Positions 1 to 8,350 of a DNA stretch of 64,000 nucleotides are shown piece after piece (the stretch's first letter is position 1; each line of letters opens with the position of its first letter). The stretch lies in assembly GCA_963720645.1 (NCBI GenBank), contig CAVRFX010000019.1, positions 434,001 through 498,000 of the forward strand, given 5' to 3'. The position numbers and the translations under genes were made by a program. The DNA is from RYN-230 sp963720645. Its GTDB lineage: Bacteria; Actinomycetota; Actinomycetes; Streptosporangiales; Streptosporangiaceae. Below the pieces are notes generated by a model, which worked only from the letters and a program-made list of their open reading frames with translations, was not told the DNA's origin and searched no databases.

Positions 1-393
1 GCCACGACCAGGGACTGGGAATCGGCCACCGGCACGGGTGGCCAGGCCGGACCGGAAGGCGGGCCGCCTGCAGGCCCGGGCCCGCCCGCGCGATCTTTGC
101 CGTCTGCGAGGAACGCCGGGGCTATCTCACGCCTGTCTCTGCTGTCTAACGTCAAGGGAGACGATATTGCGTATGGCCCGTGGACTGGGGATATTCGAGG
201 CAAGCCCAGGTACCCGGCGTGTTGCAAGCCGGGCCGGACCCGGGCAATCCCGGCCGAGCGCGGGCCGGCCGTGGCGCTCGGGCCGGCCCTGCGCCGCCGG
301 GACACCGCGCGGGGCCGCCCGCGGCAGGCCGGGTGGCGTGCCGCCGGGCGCCAGGCCGCCCGGGCAGGCCGCCTGATCCCGTAGCCTTGCTGC
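1..393. other. Non-coding leader region upstream of cysS
   Basis: I see no convincing gene here. The open frames on both strands are GC-rich, arginine/proline-rich shadows without recognisable domains. Positions 120-200 are less GC-rich than the surroundings and could hold a promoter, but no well-spaced -35/-10 pair is convincing. The only site I would defend is the -10 box just before cysS, listed separately. Confidence 0.5.
382..387 (+). promoter_or_regulatory. Candidate -10 box for leaderless cysS
   Basis: TAGCCT fits the actinobacterial TANNNT -10 consensus and ends 6 nt before the GTG at 394. There is no Shine-Dalgarno sequence between them. This arrangement is typical of leaderless transcripts in which transcription starts at the start codon. 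No clear -35 element is seen. Confidence 0.4.
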
Positions 394-1788
394 GTGACGC
401 TCCGCCTCTACGACACTGCCGCGCGCACGGTGCGCGACTTCACGCCGGTGACGCCCGGCCAGGCGTCGCTGTACCTGTGCGGGGCCACGGTGCAGGCACC
501 GCCGCACATCGGGCACATCAGGTCCGGCGTGGTCTTCGACATCCTCACCCGCTGGCTGCGGGCCAGCGGGTACCGGGTCACGTTCTGCCGGAACGTGACC
601 GACATCGACGACAAGATCATCCGGGTCGCCGCGGGCGAGGGGGTCCCCTGGTGGCTGGTGGCCCAGCGCAACGAGCGGGCGTTCAGCCGCGCGTACGCGG
701 TGCTGGGCTGTGTCCCCCCGGACGTCGAGCCCCGGGCGACCGGGCACGTGCCCGAGATGATCACGCTGATGCGCCGGCTGGTCGGCACCGATCACGCGTA
801 CGCCGCCGACGGCGGGGTGTACTTCGATGTCCGCTCGTACCCGGCCTACGGTTCGCTGTCCGGCCAGCGGGTGGACCACATGCGCCCCGCCGATGACACC
901 GAGCCCAACGACGCCAAGCGTGACCCGCGCGATTTCGCGCTGTGGAAGGGTGCCAAGCCCGGCGAGCCCGCGTGGGACACCCCCTGGGGCCCGGGCCGGC
1001 CCGGCTGGCACCTGGAATGCTCCGCCATGGCCACCAAGTACCTGGGCCCCACGTTCGACATCCACGGCGGCGGGCTGGACCTGGTCTTCCCGCACCACGA
1101 GAACGAGATCGCCCAGTCCCGCGCCGCCGGAGACGGCTTCGCCCAGTACTGGCTGCACAACGGGCTGGTCGGGGTGGCCGGGGAGAAGATGAGCAAGTCC
1201 CTCGGCAACTCCCTGCTGGTGGACGCCATGGTGACCCAGGTGCGCCCGGTGGAGTTGCGGTACTACCTGGGGCAGGCGCACTACCGCTCGGGGATCGAGT
1301 ATTCGCCGGAAGCGCTGGATGAGGCCGTCGCCGCCTACCGCCGGATCGAGAACTTCGTCACCCGGGCCGCGGAGATCAGCCCGCAGGCCGGGGCGGGCGC
1401 CGACCTGCCTGCCGCGTTCCGGGCCGCCATGGACGACGATCTGGCCGTGCCGCAGGCCCTGGCGGTCGTGCACGACACGGTCCGGGCCGGCAACAACGCG
1501 CTGGCCGCGGGCGACACCGCCGCCGCCTCCGCCGCGCTGGGCGACGTCCGGGCCATGCTCACCGTGCTCGGCCTCGACCCGCTGTCTGAGCCCTGGGCGT
1601 CGGCCAGCCCGGGTGACGACCTGCACGCGGTGGTCAGCGCGCTGGTCACGGTGGCCCTCACGCAGCGGCAGGCCGCCCGCGAGCGCCGCGACTACGCGGC
1701 CGCCGACGCGATCCGGGACGACCTGCATGCGGCGGGCATCCTCATCGAGGACACCCCGCAGGGACCGCGCTGGGAGCTGAAGCGGTGA
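394..1788 (+). CDS. cysS: Cysteinyl-tRNA synthetase
   Basis: Class I aminoacyl-tRNA synthetase that charges tRNA-Cys with cysteine in the cytosol. The 464-residue length is normal for CysS. The HIGH signature is at residues 38-41 and the KMSKS signature at 265-269. Cys29, just before HIGH, and the FPHHENE segment belong to the catalytic zinc site that selects cysteine. The mycothiol ligase MshC shares this fold but is shorter and usually lies elsewhere; the full anticodon-binding C-terminal region and the rlmB neighbour favour CysS. The GTG start has no ribosome binding site and a -10 box 6 nt upstream, so it is probably leaderless. The stop overlaps the next start by 4 bp (GTGA), implying translational coupling. 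Confidence 0.95.
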   Translation: MTLRLYDTAARTVRDFTPVTPGQASLYLCGATVQAPPHIGHIRSGVVFDILTRWLRASGYRVTFCRNVTDIDDKIIRVAAGEGVPWWLVAQRNERAFSRAYAVLGCVPPDVEPRATGHVPEMITLMRRLVGTDHAYAADGGVYFDVRSYPAYGSLSGQRVDHMRPADDTEPNDAKRDPRDFALWKGAKPGEPAWDTPWGPGRPGWHLECSAMATKYLGPTFDIHGGGLDLVFPHHENEIAQSRAAGDGFAQYWLHNGLVGVAGEKMSKSLGNSLLVDAMVTQVRPVELRYYLGQAHYRSGIEYSPEALDEAVAAYRRIENFVTRAAEISPQAGAGADLPAAFRAAMDDDLAVPQALAVVHDTVRAGNNALAAGDTAAASAALGDVRAMLTVLGLDPLSEPWASASPGDDLHAVVSALVTVALTQRQAARERRDYAAADAIRDDLHAAGILIEDTPQGPRWELKR

Positions 1789-2870
1789 GCGGCGCCGCCG
1801 AGGGCGGACCGGCCCAGCCCGGCCGGGGCGGCCGGACCAAGTCCGGCAAACCGCGGCCCGGGACCGGTGGCTACGGCAAGCGGAAACTCGAGGGCAAGGG
1901 GCCGACCCCGCCCGCTCACCTGCGGCCCGGCCACCCGGCGCAGCGCCGCGCGGCGGCGAAGGCGGCCGGGCGTGCGGGCCGCGGCGCGCCGCCCCCGGAC
2001 GGTTCCCGGTCTGACCGGCCCGCGGACCGGGGTGGCCGTCCGGCCGACCGCGGCGAGCGGGGTGGACGTCCGGCCGACCGCGGCGAGCGGGGCGGCCGTG
2101 CGGCCGACCGGGCCCGCGGCGCGGGCGACGCCCCCGAGGTGGTGGCCGGCCGCAACGCGGTGCTGGAGTCGCTGCGCGCCCACGTGCCCGCCACCGCGCT
2201 CTACGCCGGCCCCCGGGACGGCTCCGACCCGCGGTTCAACGAGGTGATCCGGCTCGCCGCCGACACGGGGATCCCGGTGATCGAGGCGGGCCGCCCCGAA
2301 CTGGACCGGCTGACCGGCGGGGCCGTGCATCAGAGCCTGGCCCTGAAGGTCCGCCCATACGACTACGCCCATCCCGGCGACCTGCTGCAGCGGGCCCGGG
2401 CCCGCGGCGAGGAACCGCTGATCGTGGCGCTGGACGCGGTCACCGACCCGCGCAACCTCGGCGCGATCGTCCGCTCGGTCGCGGCGTTCGGCGGCCACGG
2501 CGTGCTGGTGCCGGCCCGGCGCAGCGCGCACGTGAGCGCGGGAGCCTGGAAGGCTTCGGCCGGGGCCCTGGCCCGGGTGCCGGTGGCCTGGGCCCCGAAC
2601 CTGGTCCGCGCGCTCACCTCCTACCAGGAGGCGGGCCTGTTCGTGGCGGGTCTCGATGCCCAGGGCGACACCGACATCGGCGACCTGGGTGTGGCCGACG
2701 GCCCGCTCGTCCTGGTGGTCGGCTCGGAGGGCCGGGGACTGTCCCGCCTGGTCGCGCAGCGCTGCGACGTCCTGGTGCGGATCCCCATCGCGGGGGCGAC
2801 CGAGTCGCTCAACGCCGGCGTGGCGGCCGGCATCGCCCTGCACGAGGTAGCCACCCGCCGCGCTCACTGA
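1785..2870 (+). CDS. rlmB: 23S rRNA 2'-O-methyltransferase, SpoU/TrmH family (RlmB-like)
   Basis: SAM-dependent ribose methyltransferase of the SPOUT superfamily, expected to methylate a G in 23S rRNA. The catalytic domain (about residues 205-360) shows the three SpoU motifs: the ALDAVTDPRNLGAI segment with its Asn/Arg, the VVGSEGRGLS segment, and the IPIAGATESLNAG segment that forms the trefoil knot. A small substrate-binding domain sits at about 118-190. The N-terminal ~110 residues are a basic, disordered tail with a 30-bp tandem repeat (2031-2110) encoding RGGRPADRGE-type decapeptides, plausibly RNA-binding. The cysS-rlmB pair is a common actinobacterial arrangement. The exact target nucleotide is inferred from the family only. 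Confidence 0.9.
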   Translation: MSGAAEGGPAQPGRGGRTKSGKPRPGTGGYGKRKLEGKGPTPPAHLRPGHPAQRRAAAKAAGRAGRGAPPPDGSRSDRPADRGGRPADRGERGGRPADRGERGGRAADRARGAGDAPEVVAGRNAVLESLRAHVPATALYAGPRDGSDPRFNEVIRLAADTGIPVIEAGRPELDRLTGGAVHQSLALKVRPYDYAHPGDLLQRARARGEEPLIVALDAVTDPRNLGAIVRSVAAFGGHGVLVPARRSAHVSAGAWKASAGALARVPVAWAPNLVRALTSYQEAGLFVAGLDAQGDTDIGDLGVADGPLVLVVGSEGRGLSRLVAQRCDVLVRIPIAGATESLNAGVAAGIALHEVATRRAH

Positions 2871-2886
2871 GAGCTCGCGAGGAGAG

Positions 2887-3876
2887 GTGACCGTGGACCG
2901 GTTGCGGATCGGGACGCTGGGTGCCGCGCGGATCACCCCGGGCGCGCTGCTCAAGCCCGCGCGCCAGATCCCCGAGGTCACGGTGGCCGCCGTGGCCGCG
3001 CGTGATCCCGAGCGGGCCCGGCGCTTCGCGGTGAAGCACCGTATCCGCCGGGTGCACGACTCCTACCAGGAACTGATCGAGGATCCCGCCGTCGACGCGA
3101 TCTACAACCCGCTGCCGAACTCGCTGCACGCGCAGTGGACGCTGCGGGCCATCGAGGCGGGCAAGCATGTCCTGTGCGAGAAGCCGTTCACCGCGAACGC
3201 CGGCGAGGCGGCCCGGGTCGCCGCGGCGGCCCGGGCGTCCGGGCTGGTCGTGATGGAGGCCTTCCACTACCGCTACCACCCGCTGGCCCGCCGGATGCAG
3301 GACGTGGTGCTGGGCGGGGAGATCGGGCCGCTGCGCTACCTGGAAGCCTCGCTGTGCTTCCCGCTGCCGCGCTTCTCCGACATCCGCTACTCCTACGCCC
3401 TGGCCGGCGGGGCCACCATGGACGCCGGCTGCTACGCGATCAACTGGCTGCGCATGCTCGGCCCCGGCGAGCCCGAGGTATTGTCCGCGCGGGCCCGGCT
3501 GCACGGCCCGGACGTGGACCGGGCGATGTCCGCCTCGTTCCGGTTCGACGACGGGGTGCTGGGCCGGATGACCGCGTCCCTGTGGTCTGGCCAGGTGCTG
3601 CGGCTGGATGCGAAGGCGGTCGGTGACGCGGGCGTGATGCGGGTGTTCAACTACGTCTCGCCGCAGCGCTACAATCGGCTGACCGTGTCCGCCGACGGCT
3701 ACACCCGGCGGGAGCGGGTCAGCGGCGAGCCGAGCTACACCTACCAGTTGCGGGCGTTCGCCGCCGCGGTGCGGCACGGGGATCCGGTGCTCACCACGCC
3801 GGAGGACGCGGTGGCCAACATGACCGTGATCGACGCGGTGTACCAGGCGGCGGGCCTGCCCCGGCGCGGGGCCTGA
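2887..3876 (+). CDS. Gfo/Idh/MocA family NAD(P)-dependent oxidoreductase
   Basis: 329-residue dinucleotide-dependent oxidoreductase. An N-terminal Rossmann domain opens with the RIGTLGAARI strand-loop. The family EKP motif, whose lysine contributes to catalysis, is at residues 98-100 within GKHVLCEKPF. A C-terminal alpha/beta dimerisation domain begins at about 125 and includes the conserved AGGATMDAGCY stretch. Substrates in this family are usually sugars or cyclitols, and nothing here fixes which. A GAGGAGAGGTGA ribosome binding site overlaps the GTG start; a second in-frame GTG lies 6 nt on. It follows rlmB by 16 nt and may be cotranscribed. Confidence 0.85.
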   Translation: MTVDRLRIGTLGAARITPGALLKPARQIPEVTVAAVAARDPERARRFAVKHRIRRVHDSYQELIEDPAVDAIYNPLPNSLHAQWTLRAIEAGKHVLCEKPFTANAGEAARVAAAARASGLVVMEAFHYRYHPLARRMQDVVLGGEIGPLRYLEASLCFPLPRFSDIRYSYALAGGATMDAGCYAINWLRMLGPGEPEVLSARARLHGPDVDRAMSASFRFDDGVLGRMTASLWSGQVLRLDAKAVGDAGVMRVFNYVSPQRYNRLTVSADGYTRRERVSGEPSYTYQLRAFAAAVRHGDPVLTTPEDAVANMTVIDAVYQAAGLPRRGA

Positions 3877-3921
3877 GCCCGCGGGCCCCGGCGGCCGTTG
3901 GCGCCGGGCCGGTACGCGCGC

Positions 3922-3927
3922 TATCGT
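3922..3927 (+). promoter_or_regulatory. Candidate -10 box for leaderless iclR-type gene
   Basis: TATCGT fits TANNNT and is followed by 7 nt and then the GTG at 3935, with no Shine-Dalgarno sequence between. This is the same geometry as before cysS and the LysE gene. Confidence 0.4.
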
Positions 3928-3934
3928 TCGCAAT

Positions 3935-4822
3935 GTGAACACATCTGGCCGTGGCGCCCCCGTGGAGCAGCCGGAGGAGCCCGGGATGGGAACCGGGTCG
4001 GCCGCCCCGGCTGCCCCCGCCCCGGCTGCCCCCGCCCGCCGGACGGACTTCGTCCAGTCCCTCGACCGGGGGCTGGCCGTGATCCGGTGCTTCTCCTCCG
4101 AGCGTCCGTCGCTGACGCTGTCCGAGGTGGCCGAGCGCACCGGGCTGACCCGGGCGGCGGCCCGCCGCTTCCTGCTCACCCTGCAGGAGCTCGGCTACGT
4201 GGGGAGTACCGGACGGCAGTTCTCGCTGCGGCCCCGGGTGCTCGCGCTCGGGTACGCGTACCTGTCGTCGTTCAGCGTGGCCCAGATCGCCCAGCCGCAC
4301 CTGGAGGACCTCGCCGAGGAACTGCACGAGTCCTGCTCGGTGAGCGTGCTCGACGGGGACGACATCGTGTACGTGGCGCGTGCCTCCGCCAACCGGATCA
4401 TGACGATCGCGCTGACCGTGGGCACCCGGCTGCCGCCCTACCCGACGTCGATGGGCCGGGTCCTGCTGGCCAGCCTGCCCGCCAGCGAGCTCGACGCGCA
4501 CCTGCAGCGCACCAGCCTGCGCAAACTGACCGAGCGCACCGTGGTGGATGAAGCCGAGCTGCGGCAGATCCTGGTCACGGTGGCCGCGCAGGGCTGGGCC
4601 GCGGTCGACCAGGAACTGGAGGCCGGGGTCCGGTCGATCGCGGTGCCCATCCGGGACAGCTCGGGCCGGGTGGTCGCGGCCATCAACGCCAGCGCGCACG
4701 CGGCCCGGGTGCCGATGCGCACGCTGGAAAAGCAGTTCCTGCCCCGGCTGCAGGACGCCGCGCAGCAGATCGACGCCGAGCTCGCCACCCGGATGGCGGT
4801 CGGCGCCCGGGCGCCCCGCTGA
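3935..4822 (+). CDS. IclR family transcriptional regulator (PcaR/PobR-like)
   Basis: 295-residue DNA-binding regulator. After a Pro/Ala-rich N-terminal tail of about 27 residues comes the winged helix-turn-helix (about 30-95, with the recognition region TLSEVAERTGLTRAAARRFL), then the IclR effector-binding domain to about 290. The RTDFVQSLDRGLAVI opening and overall form match regulators of the beta-ketoadipate (aromatic) pathway. No aromatic-ring genes lie next to it, so its target is unknown. It is followed by the convergent phosphoesterase with only 4 nt between stop codons. The start choice rests on the leaderless -10 geometry. Confidence 0.88.
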   Translation: MNTSGRGAPVEQPEEPGMGTGSAAPAAPAPAAPARRTDFVQSLDRGLAVIRCFSSERPSLTLSEVAERTGLTRAAARRFLLTLQELGYVGSTGRQFSLRPRVLALGYAYLSSFSVAQIAQPHLEDLAEELHESCSVSVLDGDDIVYVARASANRIMTIALTVGTRLPPYPTSMGRVLLASLPASELDAHLQRTSLRKLTERTVVDEAELRQILVTVAAQGWAAVDQELEAGVRSIAVPIRDSSGRVVAAINASAHAARVPMRTLEKQFLPRLQDAAQQIDAELATRMAVGARAPR

Positions 4823-4826
4823 CGGG

Positions 4827-6080
4827 TCAGGCGTTGGCGCGGATGTAGCTGGACAGCGCGGCGGCGGTGGCCGGCGCGGGGCCGGCCAACCCGGGCGCGG
4901 GGGACACCCCGGCCGGGAACTGCCGGGACACCAGCTCGGCGTGGATCTCCTGGAGATGCGACGGCTGCCCGGCCGCCGGGCCCGGCCCGGCCGCGACCGG
5001 CACGGTCACCCCGGCCAGGGCGTCGTCCGTGCGGGGCGTGGCCAGCGTGAGCACGTCGCCGAACCCCGGCGCGGCGTCCCGGGCCGTCAGCGACGGCAGG
5101 CCCCAGCGCTGCTGCACCGTCTTCAGGATCGACGTGTGGTCCAGCGGCGTGCTCCCCGCCGGCACCCGGAACACGGTGCCCGGCGCGATCAGGGGTGACA
5201 CCAGGACGGCCGGGACCCGCAGCCCGAACCGGGTGAAGTCGAACCCGAACTCGCCCGCGTCCTGGTCCGGCGGGACCGCGCCGGATGGCGGCGGCACGTG
5301 GTCGTAGCAGCCGCCGTGCTCGTCGTAGGTGATGACCAGGAGGGTCTGCGCCCATCCGGGACCGCCCCGGAGCGCCTCGTACACATCGTGGATGAACTGC
5401 TCGCCCAGGGCCACGTCGTAGTTCGGGTGCTGGCTGTTCCCGGTGGAACTCCAGCTGGGCTCCAGGAAGGTGAACCCGGGCAGCGTCCCGGCCGCGGCCG
5501 CCGCGGTGAAGTCGGTGAACACCCCGAAATGGCTCGCCGCCGCCCCGCTGATATCGGTGAACGTGGCCTTCGTGAGCGGCTGCGCCTCGTAGCCGTAGAT
5601 CCCCCACGGCACCCCGTGCGATTCCAGCAGCCCGAAGATGGACGGCGAGGTGAACGTGTGCGTCTTGTCGTCCATGTGCCCCTGGCTGGTTCCCGCGCAG
5701 GCGAACGCCCGGTTGGGCAGCGTCTCGGTCGGCACGGAGGAAAACCAGTGATCGCAGACGGCATAGCCCTTGGCCAGGCCGGACAGCACCGGGAGAGCCT
5801 CCGGGGTGAAGCAGCCCATGATGTTCCCGGCGGTGGTGCCGGGCAGGATCGACCACCCCTCGCGGGCCTGCCACCCGAGCGTGTACGCGAAGTCCTTGAT
5901 GAAGCCGTCATTCGACGGCTGCAACGAAGAGCTCGCGGGGCCGGTGTCACTGCCGAACAGCTGGTCGTTGGTGGCCATGTAGCCCTCGCCCGGGTCCGCC
6001 CCCGGCCTCACGCGCGCGCACCATCGTGGCATGGCGGCGCCCGGCTGCGCAGCGACGCGGCCCGGTAAGGTCATCAACAT
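4827..6080 (-). CDS. Phosphoesterase (phospholipase C / acid phosphatase family), apparently missing its N-terminus
   Basis: The bulk of the protein matches the alkaline-phosphatase-like phosphoesterase family (PF04185), which hydrolyses phosphate esters or phospholipids. Conserved pieces include the TLPNRAFACAGTSQG segment, the ITYDEHGGCYDHVPPP segment with metal-ligand Asp/Glu/His, and the PLDHTSILK segment. Family homology can be followed upstream only to the ADPGEGY stretch. The ENRSFDH motif normally found about 50-60 residues earlier, which supplies metal ligands, is absent in every frame upstream, where a minisatellite begins. No signal peptide is seen. Likely starts are the ATGs at 6032 or 5978; the 6080 start is arbitrary. 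It is either a truncated, probably inactive remnant or a gene rearranged at its 5' end. Confidence 0.65.
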   Translation of the reverse strand: MLMTLPGRVAAQPGAAMPRWCARVRPGADPGEGYMATNDQLFGSDTGPASSSLQPSNDGFIKDFAYTLGWQAREGWSILPGTTAGNIMGCFTPEALPVLSGLAKGYAVCDHWFSSVPTETLPNRAFACAGTSQGHMDDKTHTFTSPSIFGLLESHGVPWGIYGYEAQPLTKATFTDISGAAASHFGVFTDFTAAAAAGTLPGFTFLEPSWSSTGNSQHPNYDVALGEQFIHDVYEALRGGPGWAQTLLVITYDEHGGCYDHVPPPSGAVPPDQDAGEFGFDFTRFGLRVPAVLVSPLIAPGTVFRVPAGSTPLDHTSILKTVQQRWGLPSLTARDAAPGFGDVLTLATPRTDDALAGVTVPVAAGPGPAAGQPSHLQEIHAELVSRQFPAGVSPAPGLAGPAPATAAALSSYIRANA

Positions 6081-6089
6081 CCGGCTCAG

Positions 6090-6182
6090 TCATCCATCTC
6101 TACTCATCCGCCTCTAGTCATCCGCCTCAGTCATCCGCCTCAGTCATCCGCCTCAGTCATCCGCCTCAGTCATCCGCCTCAG
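6090..6182. repeat. 13-bp minisatellite, five perfect plus two degenerate copies
   Basis: Five perfect copies of TCATCCGCCTCAG run from 6118 to 6182. They are preceded by two degenerate 14-bp copies (6090-6103 and 6104-6117). The array fills the intergenic space between the truncated phosphoesterase and the divergently transcribed MBL-fold gene, ending just before that gene's ribosome binding site. Confidence 0.9.
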
Positions 6183-6198
6183 TCAGGGAGAGGGCCAC

Positions 6199-6834
6199 AT
6201 GCTGCTGACCAAGCTCGAGCACGCCTGCGTCAGGCTGGAGAAGGACGGGGCCACGCTGGTCATCGATCCGGCCGCGTGGAGCATGCCGCGGGCCCTGGAG
6301 GGGGCCAGCGCGGTGCTCGTCACGCACGAGCACTTCGACCACTTCGATGCCGACGGGCTGCGCGCCGCGCTCACCGCGGACCCGGGCCTGCAGCTGTGGA
6401 CCAACGCGTCAGTGGCCAGCGAGTTCGCCGGGTTCAGCAACCAGCAGGTGCACGCGGTGGACGAGGGTGACATGTTCACCGCGGCCGGGTTCGACGTGCA
6501 CACCTACGGGCACCTGCACGCGGTGCTGCACCGGGACATCCCGGTGATCGAGAACACCGGGTTCCTGATCGACGGCTCGGTCTTCCACCCGGGCGACTCG
6601 TTCACCGTGCCCCAGGACCCGGTGCAGACCCTGCTGCTGCCCGCCAGCGGGCCGTGGCTCAAGACCGGCGAGATGATCGACTACGCGCGCGAGGTCGCCC
6701 CGCAGCGCGGGTACGTGATCCATGAAGCCCTGTTCGGCGACGTCGGCCTCACGGTGCTGGACAGCTTCCTGCCCATGTGCGGCAAGGAGGACAGCTTCTC
6801 CCGGATCGACGTGGGGACCACGATCGAGCTCTGA
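6199..6834 (+). CDS. MBL-fold metal-dependent hydrolase (UlaG-like)
   Basis: 211-residue small metallo-beta-lactamase-fold protein. The metal-binding HxHxDH-type motif reads HEHFDHFD at about residue 36. Later conserved positions include the HLHAVLHRDIP segment and the HPGDS loop, where an Asp/His bridges the metals. The closest type is the UlaG-like/UPF0173 group of cytosolic hydrolases; the substrate is unknown. A good ribosome binding site (AGGGAGAGG) lies 7 nt before the ATG. The preceding minisatellite occupies its promoter region, so copy-number change there could affect expression. Confidence 0.85.
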   Translation: MLLTKLEHACVRLEKDGATLVIDPAAWSMPRALEGASAVLVTHEHFDHFDADGLRAALTADPGLQLWTNASVASEFAGFSNQQVHAVDEGDMFTAAGFDVHTYGHLHAVLHRDIPVIENTGFLIDGSVFHPGDSFTVPQDPVQTLLLPASGPWLKTGEMIDYAREVAPQRGYVIHEALFGDVGLTVLDSFLPMCGKEDSFSRIDVGTTIEL

Positions 6835-6898
6835 CCGGGGCGCTGCAGCCGGGGCTTTGGGCCGGGTGCCTTGGCCAGGTGCTCCGGCCGGGCGCGCC

Positions 6899-7543
6899 TC
6901 AGCCCGGCGGGGAGAGCAGGCCGCTGGCCGCCGGGCTCCCCGGCGTGGCGGACCCGTCCCGCCAGTCCCGGCCCTCCTGGTACAGCCGCTCCACGTCGGG
7001 GCCGCGCAGGCCGGGCAGCCGGGGCGCGATCCGGTACCCGAGCCCGGACTGCAGGTAGGCCAGGTGCCGGTAGCCGTCCGGGAACCGGGCCAGCCGTCCC
7101 GGGTCGAGGGTGAGCCGGGCCCCGGGGTCCACCGGGTCGAGCCGGTCCTTCTCGTAGATGGGCTGCCGCCGGACGATGCCCCAGGCCCCGGCGCGCTTCT
7201 CCAGGAAGTCGTAGAAGCGCCCGGTGCAGGTGACGTCGGCGGTAATGCCGTGCACCGCGGCGCGCTGCTGGATCGTCATCTTGGTCTGCGCGACCGCCCG
7301 GTTCCCGGTCACCTCGCAGCGGGATCCGCCCAGGAAGTGCAGGATGTTCACGCCCGCGGCGAACCCGTCCCGGCTGGCCTGGATGAAATCGGCGGCCGGC
7401 CCCTGAAACCAGGTGGCCGTCATCCAGCCGTCCTCGTGCCACACCGACGAGAACCCGGCCCAGTCGCCGGCGTCCCTGGTCAGCGCCCACTTCTCGACGA
7501 GCTGGCGGATCCGGAATTCCTCCGCCTCCTGGTCAGTCAGCAT
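6899..7543 (-). CDS. SnoaL-like / NTF2-fold protein (nuclear transport factor 2 family)
   Basis: 214-residue protein. The first ~140 residues form a SnoaL-like alpha+beta barrel beginning with EEFRIRQLVEKWALTRDAGDW, the usual opening of polyketide-cyclase-like and ring-hydroxylating-dioxygenase small-subunit-like NTF2 proteins. The C-terminal ~70 residues (from DPGRLARFPDGYRHLAYLQ) resemble an extension seen in dehydratase-like members. The ATG at 7543 is preceded on the minus strand by GAAAGGGCTGAC. No operon partner on its strand is evident. The reaction is unknown. Confidence 0.78.
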   Translation of the reverse strand: MLTDQEAEEFRIRQLVEKWALTRDAGDWAGFSSVWHEDGWMTATWFQGPAADFIQASRDGFAAGVNILHFLGGSRCEVTGNRAVAQTKMTIQQRAAVHGITADVTCTGRFYDFLEKRAGAWGIVRRQPIYEKDRLDPVDPGARLTLDPGRLARFPDGYRHLAYLQSGLGYRIAPRLPGLRGPDVERLYQEGRDWRDGSATPGSPAASGLLSPPG

Positions 7544-7663
7544 GTCAGCCCTTTCGCGCGTCTGGCCCTTCAGTTTGAGGCGATTCTCCCGGGGCAGTCT
7601 GCGACGGTGAAGATCCAGACGCGAGGCCGGCTCCAGCGGTGGCCGGCCGCCAGCGACGGGCCG

Positions 7664-8260
7664 ATGATGAGGACAACTGGCGGGCCAGTAGCGAACGAGC
7701 CGGGCGGCTGGGCCGCCGGGCTGGTGCCCAGCGATGATCTGCTCCGGCTGGCTACCGCGTGGACGATCGGCCTGGACACCATGGCCCGCGCGGCGGTGGC
7801 CGCGGTCACCGCCGTCGCCGAGGCGCAGCTGCGCTCGACGATGGCCGAGGCGCTGAGCGGCAAGTTCGCCGACTGGGTTTTCGTTGACTTCCTGTCCAGC
7901 CCGCCGCGCCGGGCGGTTTCCGCCCGCGACCCCGACCCGGGGCTGGTCGCGGCGCTGGGCGAGGTCGCCGCGCGGTCCTGCCCGGTGATCAGCTCCGCGG
8001 TGAGCCGGTGCACCCCGGAAGTCCGCGCGTCCATCGACGACGAGTGGATGCTCGGCGGGCTGCCCGACGGCCGTCCCGTGGCCAGCGTCATCGGCGCCCG
8101 GTCGGTGGCGGTCGGGCCGATCCTGGCGGGCGGCGGGGCATGCGGCGCGATCACCGTGGTGCGCAGCCGGGTTGGCCCGCGGCTGGGCTTCCGCGAGCTC
8201 GGCATCCTGTCCCAGATCGGCCGGCTGGCCGGGGTGGCCGCGGAGCGGCTCCGCAGTTAG
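7664..8260 (+). CDS. GAF-domain-like protein of unknown function
   Basis: 198-residue protein. After an alpha-helical N-terminal half, residues about 125-195 read like the second half of a GAF sensory domain: a beta strand with small residues (SVAVGPILAGGGACGAITVVRS), then a FRELGILSQIGRLAGVAAERL helix typical of GAF C-termini. Catalytic or DNA-binding partner domains are absent, so it may be a stand-alone sensor. The start is uncertain: tandem ATGs at 7664 and 7667 were chosen, but an in-frame GTG at 7607 is also possible, and neither has a strong ribosome binding site. It is divergent from the SnoaL-like gene. Confidence 0.6.
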   Translation: MMRTTGGPVANEPGGWAAGLVPSDDLLRLATAWTIGLDTMARAAVAAVTAVAEAQLRSTMAEALSGKFADWVFVDFLSSPPRRAVSARDPDPGLVAALGEVAARSCPVISSAVSRCTPEVRASIDDEWMLGGLPDGRPVASVIGARSVAVGPILAGGGACGAITVVRSRVGPRLGFRELGILSQIGRLAGVAAERLRS

Positions 8261-8350
8261 CGCCCGAATAACCGCCCGGGGCGCGGGTAGCGGGGCGCGT
8301 GGCCGGGGCTGCGATGGGGCGGCTTCGGGTGGTCTGGAGAGGACAGCCCC

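Noticed and set aside
127..1728. Long open frame antisense to cysS
   Set aside because: Arg/Gly/Pro-rich translation with no domain. In such high-GC DNA, long antisense frames are expected opposite real genes; the same holds for those opposite tkt, the HtrA gene, the S9 peptidase and others.
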